The position numbers were made by a program, and so were the translations under genes. The notes under the pieces were generated by a model that saw only the letters and a program-made list of their open reading frames with translations, was not told where the DNA came from and made no database searches. Source: Diabrotica undecimpunctata (lineage: Eukaryota; Arthropoda; Insecta; Coleoptera; Chrysomelidae). From it: a stretch of DNA of 64,000 nt. The stretch lies in assembly GCF_040954645.1 (NCBI RefSeq), contig NC_092808.1:81781389-81845388 (forward strand), given 5' to 3'. This document shows, one piece after another, positions 46,386 through 56,599 of this stretch (the first letter of the stretch is position 1; each line of letters begins with the position of its first letter).

Positions 46386-46962
46386 ATGGATGTAAATAAT
46401 ATGCCTTCGACATCTAAAAAAGCTAGATGTGAACATAAACGTAGATTAAGTACTATTTAAATGGGAATAAGCCACAATTAAAGGTTAAAGTACGTTTATT
46501 GACGTTTCAATTTCCACTTCGGAAATCCACTTTCAGAAATCGGAAATTTTGAAACGTCAATAAACGTACTTTAACCTTTAATTGTGGCTTATTCCCATTT
46601 AAATAGTAATTACTTTAAAATGCCACAAGAAAATAGCTTCAGAACAATAAACGCAGATTGACCACTGCTGAATTACAATCATTGTTAGAAGCATCTGGCG
46701 AGGACGATGTAAATTAAATGAATGGTGGAAGTGACTCTGATTGACTCTGACCAAATATTTGCACAAAGTCGTTCAGAAAAATCGAGGATTGCGTTTTGGA
46801 AAGAGACAACACAAACAGAATTTAAGACTTTTCTCGGGCGTATGTTCCATATGGGGACAACTAAGATGAACCGTCTGAATGACTACTGGAAAAGTATGGG
46901 TAACTTCTATAATAGTATTGACTTGACTAGACAATTGCTCATAGCCCATATTAAGAAATAAC
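46386..46962 (+). pseudogene. piggyBac-type transposase, N-terminal part, split by a MITE
   Basis: MDVNNMPSTSKKARCEHKRR begins at 46386 and is interrupted at about 46452 by the hairpin MITE. After it come KRRLTTAELQSLLEASGEDD (about 46652, frames differ) and, from about 46770, EKSRIAFWKETTQTEFKTFL, GRMFHMGTTKMNRLNDYWKS, a typical N-terminal piggyBac DDE segment. A stop at 46959-46961 ends it and the catalytic core is missing. It follows the C-terminal fragment of (possibly) the same family by only 150 bases in the same orientation, so two truncated copies are joined tail to head. Confidence 0.8.
46452..46607. mobile_element. 156-bp hairpin MITE inserted in the piggyBac relic
   Basis: Arms of about 59 bp are almost perfect reverse complements, ACTATTTAAATGGGAATAAG then CCACAATTAAAGGTTAAAGT and ACGTTTATTGACGTTTCAA, against the same text inverted up to 46607. 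The centre has ATTTCCACTTCGGAAATCC. The GGGAATAAGCCACAATT end and the GACGTTTCAATTTCCAC inner part recur at 6713-6780 and 47688-47924, so this is a family. The outer TTTAAAT is palindromic, so the target duplication cannot be fixed. Confidence 0.85.
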
Positions 46963-47687
46963 CGAATAGACTATCCTTACTTGTCAAAGAAACTAAAATA
47001 ACGTGAAGTGGTCTAAAAACTAAAAAGTCCCGTATTGAAACTGGTTTTTAATAATAAATTTAATAATATGTTAAAGTTTCTTTAATATACTCTAAAACTG
47101 AAAGCGCAAAGAATCGACTGCAAGTTACAAAATACTGGTAGAGTCATACTGTTTGGACAAGTACAGTTGTTTAAATAATCGCTTTCTGTGATAAACAGAT
47201 TGAATAAATTGTAAAATATTTTTTGATCTGCTTGATATTTAGCACATCATAACTCATCAATTGCCATAATTTCAAGCAGCTATATTACCTGTCGTTAGGC
47301 AAAAAACAAAGTTATTAACATTTATAAATTACTACAAACATAATATCTTAGAGTTTACGGTTTTTTGGAATTATCTCAATTATTTATGTATTTAAATTTG
47401 GTACTTCTCTACATAAAAAACTTTTTATGGTCTACAACTTTTATTTGAAATATTTTTCTTTAGAATGTATACAAAACGTTTTATAAGCAAAAAAATTTTT
47501 TTTGCCTTTTAAGATTGTTTAAAAAAAACAAAGCAAAATTAACTGTACGTCTTTACGAATTTTTCGTCGGCTACCCCTCATACTATTTAGAATTTAAATT
47601 TCTGTATAAGATTTTTTTAAACTATTTAGCGAGGTTCCGTGAACTACTTTCTTATGGCATGGTCAAAGTCAAATATTATTTTTTTAG
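46963..47687. other. No gene recognised
   Basis: A+T-rich DNA; nothing identifiable. Confidence 0.35.
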
Positions 47688-47924
47688 GTGATTAAGCCAC
47701 AATTATTGGTCGTTAATGAGATGAAAATTACATTTTTAATTAACTAATATTTAACGTTTTGATTTCCACTATTATTTTACAATAACTTTATTTATTGTAC
47801 AAATTATGTAAACATGTGTATACACATTTTGTACAAAAAAACGTTTTTTGAGAACGATTTCCGGAATGGAAATCAAAATTTCAAACATTTACACGATCAC
47901 AACCAATAATTAAGGCCTTAATCC
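47688..47924. mobile_element. 237-bp MITE with GGGATTAAGCC termini
   Basis: Left end GTGATTAAGCCACAATTATTGG, right end CCAATAATTAAGGCCTTAATCCC in inverted form, that is about 23 bases of terminal inverted repeat. Inside, TTTAACGTTTTGATTTCCAC matches the GACGTTTCAATTTCCAC of the hairpin MITE at 46452-46607, and GGAATGGAAATCAAAATTTC near the right is its inverted partner. No coding sequence. Confidence 0.75.
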
Positions 47925-48426
47925 CATAAAACCATAATATTTATCTCAAACTATTCATCGATAGCTTTGACTAAACAGGTTGTAAATTGAAATTTATGTA
48001 AAATATTCCCCTACACGATTCTCTGGGCAAAAATATCTAGGTTAAATAAATATAACATCTAAACGAAGAAAAAAACCAGTTGAGACTGCAACTTGTGAGC
48101 AGGTAGTTTCAATGTCGTTATTCGAACTTGAACCAGAGCGATCGATATTTAGGTATCTAAAATATTATTTTAAGGATTAATACCGGCAACATCTATTGGC
48201 TCTAAAATGATGCCAAATACAGTGATTTTACCGCTCGATGTTAAAACGTAGGTATGACGTAAAAAATTAAATATATAAAAAAAATCGGAATATTGAAAAA
48301 CCGACAACAGTGCCAAGTCTACAAAGGTGCACTAAACGAACATACACAATTTATAAATAGAAAATGATAGCAATTCTTGGTGATGCTAAATTACTGCAAC
48401 GTGAAAAGAGTTTAAAAGGATAGCGG

Positions 48427-48427
<1 letters not shown>
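47925..48427. other. No gene; unassigned repeat next to a TA tract
   Basis: The part 48360-48427 (AAAATGATAGC, GATGCTAAATT, GGATAGCGGGATG) resembles in reverse the stretch at 42447-42510 and may be the other boundary of the same small repeat family. Confidence 0.3.

Positions 48428-48479
<52 letters not shown>
48428..48479. repeat. (TA)n microsatellite
   Basis: Pure TA run. From 48480 to 49240 I see no gene; 48950-49240 has moderate GC but no recognisable product. Confidence 0.95.
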
Positions 48480-48482
<3 letters not shown>

Positions 48483-49367
48483 ATTTAATTTGCCTTAGGC
48501 TTAATTCTGCAAAACAAATAACTTTTTCTTAATTAATTTTTAATCTCAGGGCTATTTTTTATCGTTAATTTTTCTACATGGCTTCAAAGTAATATCTATA
48601 CTAATGCTTTTGATGGAGAAATGGGCAATGGGAAAACAGATAAATTTCTGATAATAAATTATAAAACAATTTTTAAAAATTACTCTCAATTTAATAAATC
48701 AAATAAATTTATATTATAACCAAACATATAACCTATGCTTTAATACGTATAATTAAACTTAAAAATTAATGTTCATACACAAATTATCAATACTTATTAT
48801 GACTTATGTATGTACTTAAAAAGAAGAGCTCTTACTTAAACTTTATATTTATTATGAAAGCGAATAGCTGAACAAAATGTTGAAAGAATCAAATTAGTTA
48901 TATTATCGTTACGAGTGTGGTTGAAAGTCCTATTTTATTGTATATCAAACTGACCTTTTATTTACACAGTTTTGTGCTCTGACCAGTGCTCTGACCATCT
49001 GCTGCTCGTATTCTTGAATGCTTCACACACTCCTGTTCTCCTCAGCTGGTGAAAGTCTCTCACACACACTAAGTTTCAGTTTCTCCAAAACACCTCCTGG
49101 ATAAACACCTATCCCACAAGAACACACTTTATTACTAATCGAAAGGGTTTTCACTTCACCGATCAGCACCACATATATGCTACACCTGTTTTCCTTACTA
49201 CAGGATGTAAATTCCACTTTGAACTGCTACTACTCCTTTGGCTTGTGTAACGTTTCAATCAACCAATTGAACGTGACACCAAGCTCCGGTTGGTACTTGT
49301 CCCCCGTACTATAATATTCCAAAGCGACCTCACTAAATTATAAATATTTTTATTAGCCGGCCCACTC

Positions 49368-49375
49368 TATATAAG
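49368..49375 (+). promoter_or_regulatory. TATA box of the solo LTR
   Basis: TATATAAG, 122 bases from the LTR's left end. Transcription would start around 49395-49405. GGTAAGTATC at 49477 is a good splice-donor match about 80 bases downstream, and TTTTCTAG at 49757 is an acceptor-like site. Confidence 0.6.
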
Positions 49376-49760
49376 CCGATACAAATTTTTATTCGCTCTT
49401 TTCAATCATATCAATTCAATCATTCGTAATGAAACACTAGTCACACAAATTGGTTAGTGTCTTGGCCGTATACACGGGTAAGTATCTTTTTATAGTTTAG
49501 GCCTCTGTTTTTTACTTGTTTTCTTCTGCATAGCAGATACTTTCTTTCTTGAAATAAAGCTGAAATTACTGTATATATGTACCTATATTACCTTATTTTC
49601 TTTAATATCTTATTAATAAAATCTTTTCCTACATATTTATTTTTATTAATGCCACGCTGTAATTAGAGATTTTGCTGAGATCGTTTTTCTCTGAATACGT
49701 GATCTTTATTTGTGATCGGGCTTTTCTTTTGGAAGAAAACTGATTTTTGTATGAATTTTC

Positions 49761-49890
49761 TAGCCACTACCGTGAGAAGCAAGATATAGCCAACCACACT
49801 ACCGTGACGAGCAAGCAATAGCCAACCACACTACCTTGGGAAGCCAACAACAGCCAACCACACTACCTAGGGGAACAATCAGCAACCGCC
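49761..49890 (+). repeat. Four tandem copies of a 30-36 bp unit in the solo LTR
   Basis: The unit AGCCAACCACACTACC(G/T)TG.GAAGCAAG.. occurs in sequence at about 49764, 49792, 49827 and 49852 with small changes. They start right after the acceptor-like TTCTAG, in the part that would lie in the transcribed region. Confidence 0.75.
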
Positions 49891-50447
49891 CATACTACCT
49901 TAAATCGACTGATGCATCAGAACATAATTTAAAACCCATTTACCAACATGTGGACATAAGTGATTGCTATTATCTAGACCAACAACCCCCGACAGCAGCT
50001 AACTTTCACAAGTATCGGAACCCGTCCTGGAGAACTGAACTGCTCCTTCAGAACGAAATAAAGCTGAGTACTTTTTAATATATTTGATTATTTTATACCG
50101 GCAACCGGCAGAATCTTTGAGTCTCGGTTTAAAAATTTATTTTTGTTTCGCATTGATAATAAATTGAATTCTGTTTATTTTTATTTAATAAATAAATATA
50201 CCTTTACTATGACTTCGTAAGTTTTTTTATTTCCTGTACCTTTCTGGGATTGGTGTGGAGAGAGAATGAACAGGGAACGAACCCAGGGCTGAGCAGTCGG
50301 GCAGAGCACCATTCTGATGGATGGAACGGTGGGCGTTTTTCTCTTGAATATCCTTAGGGATATTCGAAGAATTTCTCCCCTCGCTTCTTCCAGCAGTGTG
50401 GTGTTGCTTAACGCCCTGGTCTTAATAAGATTAAGACGTTACACTTG

Positions 50448-51639
50448 TTTTACAGACACATCAAACACTATAAACAAATTTTTATTTACAAGCAACTCTG
50501 CTCACTTTTACTGCAGGCTATGAAGCAACCAAATAACCAGTTTCTTCAGAACTTCAGCACACAGTAAAATCTCCTCCGTCTTCGCAAAATCGGCTTGGCG
50601 TCGTTTCGCTCTACCTTTCGAATTTACCAATTAGATTCCAGCGTCATACACTCCACACTTTAAATCCCAACCAATCACATTCCATACTTTCGCAGTAAAC
50701 AAACTCGCTGTCGTCATGACCTTATATCATTTGGTATTTCCAATTTCATAAATAATTCATTCTTTTTATTTACAAGTCTTGATATAACAATATAATTAAA
50801 CATCAGGATTATTATCTACCCTCATCTTTCACTAAAAGCTTTCTTCTTACTTTTAAAATTCTGTTAAATTGTTCATCTTTTGATATGGAAGATATTGATA
50901 AATGAATAAAACTAAATAAGTATTTTCTCTTTTAAATCATTTAGTTAAAAAAGTTTGGAATTTTAAAATACGATTTACTAAAAATAAAATAATAAAAAAC
51001 TTTAAACGATGTACACGAATATTAGAGACAAAACTAAATATAATAAATTAGTTGAAAGTTAAATAATTTAAACTAATTTATTAAAAAGTAAAAACTATTA
51101 TTTTCATAATATATAACTCGAAAAAACCATATAAAAGAATAAGAGGTTAAAAGTATTATAGGATGTCTTACACAATATATAAAATTTTCTTAATCTGCTT
51201 CATAGAATATTTAAAAAGTCAGGATATACTTACCTCACAGAAATAATGTATGCTTCTTTAACAACAACTTACCTAAAATAAAAATATATAAGTTAATTCA
51301 AACAGGAAAATTAAATTATTAAGGTTATTATGAAAATTATTATGTTTTGGATAACAAATCAACCAATTGATAAGAAAACTTCTTAACTGAACATAAATAT
51401 ATTTTTAAAATACATAAATATAATATATAAACATAAATAATACTATATACATAGAGATAAAGTACATAAACATATGTTTAAAATGTAAACAGAAATATTA
51501 CATAATTTTTAGGTTAGATATGTTTTTTGAAAAATATGGTTTCGAATTAGAATTATAATTTATATAAAGATCTTATATTATTTTACCATTAAAAAAAGTT
51601 TGAAATTATATATATCTCTTCAAATACGTTTTATTTGGA
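50448..51639. other. No gene recognised
   Basis: First 270 bases moderately GC-rich and without a frame, then long A+T-rich text. No repeat boundary seen. Confidence 0.35.
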
Positions 51640-51925
51640 GATGAACCTGCTTTCCACAGAATGGTACCGGGAACAGACATAATTTTCACTATTACTCAAT
51701 TTCTAATCCACACTACATTGTCACCGACAGACAAACAAGATAGTCATTGAAATATTTTCCTGCAGTTCTTAGAAATTATTTCATCGGACCCTACTTTTTC
51801 GGGAATTATGTATACAGAGAAATGTATCTACATTTTCTGGACAAGAAATTGCCGCAATTATTGGAAGCAGTACCGTTGAACAAACGTCAGATAATGTTAA
51901 TATTAAATGCTCAACAAGAATGCTA
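51640..51925 (+). pseudogene. mariner-family transposase fragment
   Basis: In two or three frames: GDEPAFHR at about 51641 (first catalytic Asp region, DEA/PAFHR), NFHYYSISNPH-like text at about 51685, then NYFIGPYFFGNYVYREMYLH (about 51768) and FLDKKLPQLLEAVPLNKRQI to about 51890. This is the stretch between the first and second catalytic Asp of the same superfamily as the copy at 11069, yet of a different family (GPYFFG against GLYCFEG). Neither the helix-turn-helix region nor the third Asp block is found, and no inverted repeats flank it. Confidence 0.7.
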
Positions 51926-53199
51926 GTTTTCCTTTCAGGAATTCCTTTTTAATTTCTAATTCGAAATTTGTTTTTATTTGATATCTGAAACTTACCTTAT
52001 ATTAAAACATATTGTAAGTATTTAAGAAGCTCCTCCAATATGTGTCTGCCTTATTTTCATTATTCCTGTCAAATTTATTTTTTTTAATAATTAATACACT
52101 TTTTAAAATAAAACATATTGTCAACTTCTCTAACATTATTAGTTAATGTATATCTTTAATCATTATTCCTAGTGGATTTACAGCAGAACTTATTGGAATT
52201 TTTGGCCCAATCGGTAAAAGAATTTGCAAAATGACATTTTTATGGTAAACGCTACATTCGCAAAGTAAAATAAAGCAAAGAAAACTCCGAAAATTGGCTC
52301 TATGCAAATATATTCTCGCTTTGGTTGTGACAATATCGGAAGCGTCACTCGCTTCAAAAAATAAAGTGTATTTTATGATTTTTGATAAAATCCTTTTCGA
52401 TGGATGAAAGAAATGATGACGACGAGCAGGAACGGCTGCTGATTTTTCTAAGTGATTTGTTTTTAAACTAGGTAGTTATATTTTAGTATACATATTGATT
52501 TAAAAATATTCTTATCTCTATATAGCTAAAAATTTATAATCCGAATAAGGTTTGCGTTACGTACTTAGTAAAAGTAGTGTACACAGGAAAATAATTTAAA
52601 GCCTTGTTAGCATAAAGAGATTAAGTTACGCATTAGCAGATCAAACATGCCGTCAACGAATAAAGTCGTACGAACACATGACATTCAAGAAGAACTTTTA
52701 AAAATGAACGGGGATATAAAAGGTTTAACATAAATTACTGGGAAAAGTAAAAATCCAATAAGTTTAAGATAGTTTTTACGTTATTATATTGGAAATAAAA
52801 ATCAACTAAGATCAATAATATCAAAAAAATTTAAGATAAAAGTTAGTTAATCAATCAACCAATTAATCAATAGTGAATTTTTATTTCTTATTAAAAAAAC
52901 AATAAAATACAATATTCTCTTTTAGTGACATTTGTTCTCCTTGGTACATGCTATCAGGAGGGTTGGCAAACAAATATTATTCTCCAATATACAAAAAATT
53001 ACACTAAGCCCAATTCTTTCTAGCAAGGTCATTAAAATAAATAAAAAATAATACTGAATAAGACTTCGCTCTAGACTAAACAATAATAATGTATAACCGT
53101 AAGGTATAGCTTGCATTTGAAATGATTGAATCTTTTCCCTAAAGTGAGTGAAATCTGTTTATATAATAATAATATAATAAATGTAAGTATCTGAACAAT
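51926..53199. other. No gene recognised
   Basis: A+T-rich. The piece 52640-52740 has a few lysine-rich codons that might belong to the 5' part of the LINE that starts near 53200, but this is not demonstrable. Confidence 0.3.
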
Positions 53200-56130
53200 C
53201 TCATCCCAGAGACTAGACGCAATACCATTCGAAGCGAAGTTGAACGGGAGATTCATAATCAAGAGTTAGTTGGAAATCAAGCACTTAATGAAATACAAGA
53301 GCCAATTCCTGAGATTGTCATACAAGAACAAGAAACTCAACCTGATAATACACAGCATGACAACGAGTTGCGCAATAGCCTAGTTAACGAAATGGCACGC
53401 GCCGTACAAGACTTTAATGAAACAAACCCACTTAGCAGACCACCGCTACCAAGAGTAAACTCTTGTAAGAAACTAGGTGTGCTGTTACAAATTGTGAACA
53501 CTGAAGTCCTGTCCAATTATGTCGTAGAAGGCCACACATTGGAATATATGTACACGCTGATATTCTGTGCAGCAACAGCAATTGCTAATGTTATGGGCAT
53601 TAAGACCAGAACACAACGGGGTACTAATATCGGAGGGACAGATAACAGAGTTGCAACTTGGGAAAAAACGGCTGCTAACGAAAATTGAATCATTACGTAG
53701 GAACATTGGTCAAATCACGGAATATGTTCGAGGAACAACAAGTAGAAAAGTAATCAGAAGAGCTGAAGAAATAATGCTAATCACCGCAAGACACTCACAA
53801 TATAATCCAGAAAACACAGTACAACAGTGCCTGGATACATTAAAACAAAAGCTTTCCATTTACTCAGGCCGACTAAGGAGATACAAAATTAGTAACAAAC
53901 GAAAATCTGACAATACGCTTTTTGAAAATGCCGAGAAGGCGTTCTATCGGAAACTCAATTCTACTGCAGAAAGTGCCAATAAATCTTACCCAAGCCCAGA
54001 AAAAATCCATCAGTTATGGGGAAATCAACTTTCCACACCAGCTGCTCTTAACACCAATGCTGGATGGATCGAAAATACGGCGCACAACTGCCAACATTAC
54101 GTTACTGCTCCCTACGAACCCTTCAGTTGTGAAGAAATTTCAAATATTATCAAAAGAGCTTTATAACTGAAAATCTCCTGGACCAGATGGCGTTCAGAAC
54201 TTCTGGATTAAAAAGTTCTGGATTATTCATGAGTGCTTATCAGCAATAATTAATCACACTATTTCTTATCCGCAGGAAATACCATCTTTCCTAACCCAGG
54301 GAACAACTTATTTAATTCCCAAAGATCAAAATAACACCCAAGATCCAACCAAGTACCGCCCAATTACTTGTCTTCCAACTCTGTATAAATTGGTCACATC
54401 CTGTGTAGCCTGGCGTATCAACCAACACTGTGCTCTAAACAATATCATAGAGCGTCAACAGAAAGGATGCGCTAAGGGTTCCATGGGATGCAAAGAACAA
54501 CTTATGATCGACTCTGTCATTTCTAACCAAGCATATAGCAAAAAACGGAATCTCTTTACTGCTTTCATCGACTACAAGAAAGCGTTTGATTCAGTGCCAC
54601 ATGAATGGCTTATAGATATATTAAAAATATATAAAGTCGATGATAACATAGTGACCTTTTTAAAACATATAATGTCAGATTGGAAGACAAAAATTCACCT
54701 TAAAATACCTAGTGAAAACAATATCGAAACTGAAAATATTGCAATCAACCGGGGCCTATTTCAAGAAGATTCGTTGAGCCCACTGTGGTTTTGTCTAGCG
54801 GTGAGCCCCCTACATTTATAAATATATATATAATATGTATAAATACCTCGGAATTAAGCAAGCGCGGAAGATTAACCATAAGCAAATGAAAACTGAAATA
54901 ACTACTGAGTTTATACGAAGGGTAAAACAGCTGCTTCGTTCACACCTTAACAGTAAAAATTTGTTTAAGGCACTAAACACCTACGCATGTTCCGCGCTTA
55001 GCTACTCATTTGGTATTGTTAAGTGAACAAAAACGGATATAGAAAATATTCAGCGAAAATTACGAACACACCTCACAAAGGCACAAAAACACCATCCTCG
55101 AAGTGCAGTAGAAAGAACGACATTACCGCGGTATTACCGCGAAGAGGACGAGGACTTATGGATATAAGTGAGCAACTAGAAAAACAAATTACTATTTTAA
55201 GAACTTATTTTCAGATGCAAGCTGAGACATCTACTCTACATCGCGCGATTTGTGCAATAGATGATACAACACCGATCAAACTGAGGGAAACAGAAATGCG
55301 CATAAACCATCTTACTAAGGAAGAAAAAATGCGCACCTGGATGGGTAAACCTCTGCACGGGCGATATCCCAATGAGGTCAGTCAAGAGCATGTCGACAGT
55401 ATAGCGTCGAACTATTGGCTGACATCAGGAAAGATGTTCCCTGAAACAGAAGGTTCACTACTGGCATTCAAGATCAGGTTATACCAACCAAAAATTACCT
55501 AAAATATATCGTAAAAGACCCTCAGGTCCAAAATGACAAATGCCGATATGGATGTCAAGCTCAGGAAACCATCCATCATCTTACCGGGGCTGTCTGGCAG
55601 TTGCTGCAACTGAATTTAAGGAACGGCACGACTTCCATATTATCAATACGTTCCTGAGAGTATACTTGAGAATGACAACTACAAGCTATACTGGGACCGC
55701 ACTGTGCTCACAGACCAAACAGTGACACATAATAGACCAGACCTCATACTAGTTAATAAACTAAAGAGACAAACAACATTAATTGATGTGGCGATACCCA
55801 ACAACAATAATCTTCGTGTTAAACAGAACGAAAAAATTGCCAAGTACAGGGAACTGGAAATTCAAATACGAAGACAGTGGAGAATGGAAAGTACCCAGAC
55901 AATACCTATTATTCTCTTTACTACTGGAGTCATTCCAAAGAACCTCCTAGAAAACATAAAAAAGCTAGGTCTGAATGAACATCTCTACAAGACCATCCAG
56001 AAAGCTGTACTACTCTCAACGTCCAGATTTGTACGAAAATTTTTGGGAGATACTCCAGCATACCAAGTCACCTACGGCTCGATAACACGAAAAGAGTCTC
56101 ACCAGAGCTCAATCCTTTTGATACCGTAGG
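53200..56130 (+). pseudogene. LINE with restriction-like endonuclease (R4/Dong-like), RT core deleted
   Basis: In order: an N-terminal region with NTEVLSNYVVEGHTLEYMYT (53370-53688); RRNIGQITEYVRGTTSRKVI and EKAFYRKLNS (53660-54166); RT fingers with KSPGPDGVQNFW (about 54170), TYLIPKDQN, KYRPITCLPTLYKLVTS, GCAKGSMGCKEQLMIDSVI, TAFIDYKKAFDSVPHEW (first catalytic Asp, about 54560) and LSPLWFCLAVSPL at 54800. Then a short TA stretch and YKYLGIKQARK: the block with the YADD site is deleted at about 54810-54835. The C-terminal half has KCRYGCQAQETIHHLTGA (CCHC-like) and HNRPDLILVNKLKRQTTLID followed by VAIP, the PD..D core of the RLE. STSRFVRKFL closes it. Several frame breaks. Confidence 0.88.
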
Positions 56131-56204
56131 TATCTGGGATGAGTGAATTTTCCTCTTAAAGGGAGTGTGAGCCGTATGTCTAAATCTGGATAACAATAAT
56201 AGTA
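56131..56204 (+). other. 3' UTR of the RLE-type LINE
   Basis: TTTGATACCGTAGGTATCTG and GGGAGTGTGAGCCGTATG form the trailer; the same text recurs at 56390-56460 at the end of the duplicate copy, which fixes it as element sequence. GATACCGTAGGTATC is a small palindrome. Confidence 0.7.
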
Positions 56205-56480
56205 AGAAGATAGAGAATAACAACTACAAGCTATACTGGGATTGCACGGTGCTCACAGACCAAACTGTAGCACATAATAGACCAGATCTCGTACTAATTA
56301 ATAAACTAACGAGACAAACAACACTAATCGATGTGGCGATACCTAACAACCATAATCTGCGTGTTAAGTACAATGAAAGAGCTCAATTCATTTGATACCG
56401 TAGGTATCTGGCATAAATGAATTTTTCCCTTAGAGGGAGTGTAAGCCGTATGGCTAAATCTGGGATAAATAACGAGATAG
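56205..56480 (+). pseudogene. Second, internally deleted 3' end of the RLE-type LINE
   Basis: NNYKLYWDCTVLTDQTVAHN, RPDLVLINKLTRQTTLIDVA and NHNLRVKYNE repeat 55675-55835 with changes; then the copy jumps to the 3' UTR (TTTGATACCGTAGGTATCTG at 56390), skipping about 270 bases of the first copy (the WRMEST..KFLGDT part). Both copies are in the same orientation, 5'-truncated the second time. It is either a second insertion into the tail of the first or a tandem duplication followed by deletion. Confidence 0.85.
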
Positions 56481-56599
56481 TCAAGATAGACAAAACAGGT
56501 AAAAAGATAATAGCTATACGCAGACAAATTATTTATGCTAATTTTAATATTTTCATCCTATTAAACTATCACTATGCTAATAAATTAAGTAATTGAATA

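Larger units (their letters stand above)
49242..50447 (+). mobile_element. Solo LTR with intact 4-bp target duplication
   Basis: TGTAACGT at 49246 and ACGTTACA ending at 50443 are exact 8-bp inverted ends of a 1,198-bp block, flanked by CTTG at 49242-49245 and CTTG at 50444-50447. That is the signature of an LTR left after recombination between the two LTRs of a complete retrotransposon (4-bp duplications are common for Gypsy-type elements). A TATA box at 49368 and AATAAA signals (49555 and 50159-50200) fit U3 and R on the plus strand. There is no coding sequence; family unknown. Confidence 0.85.
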
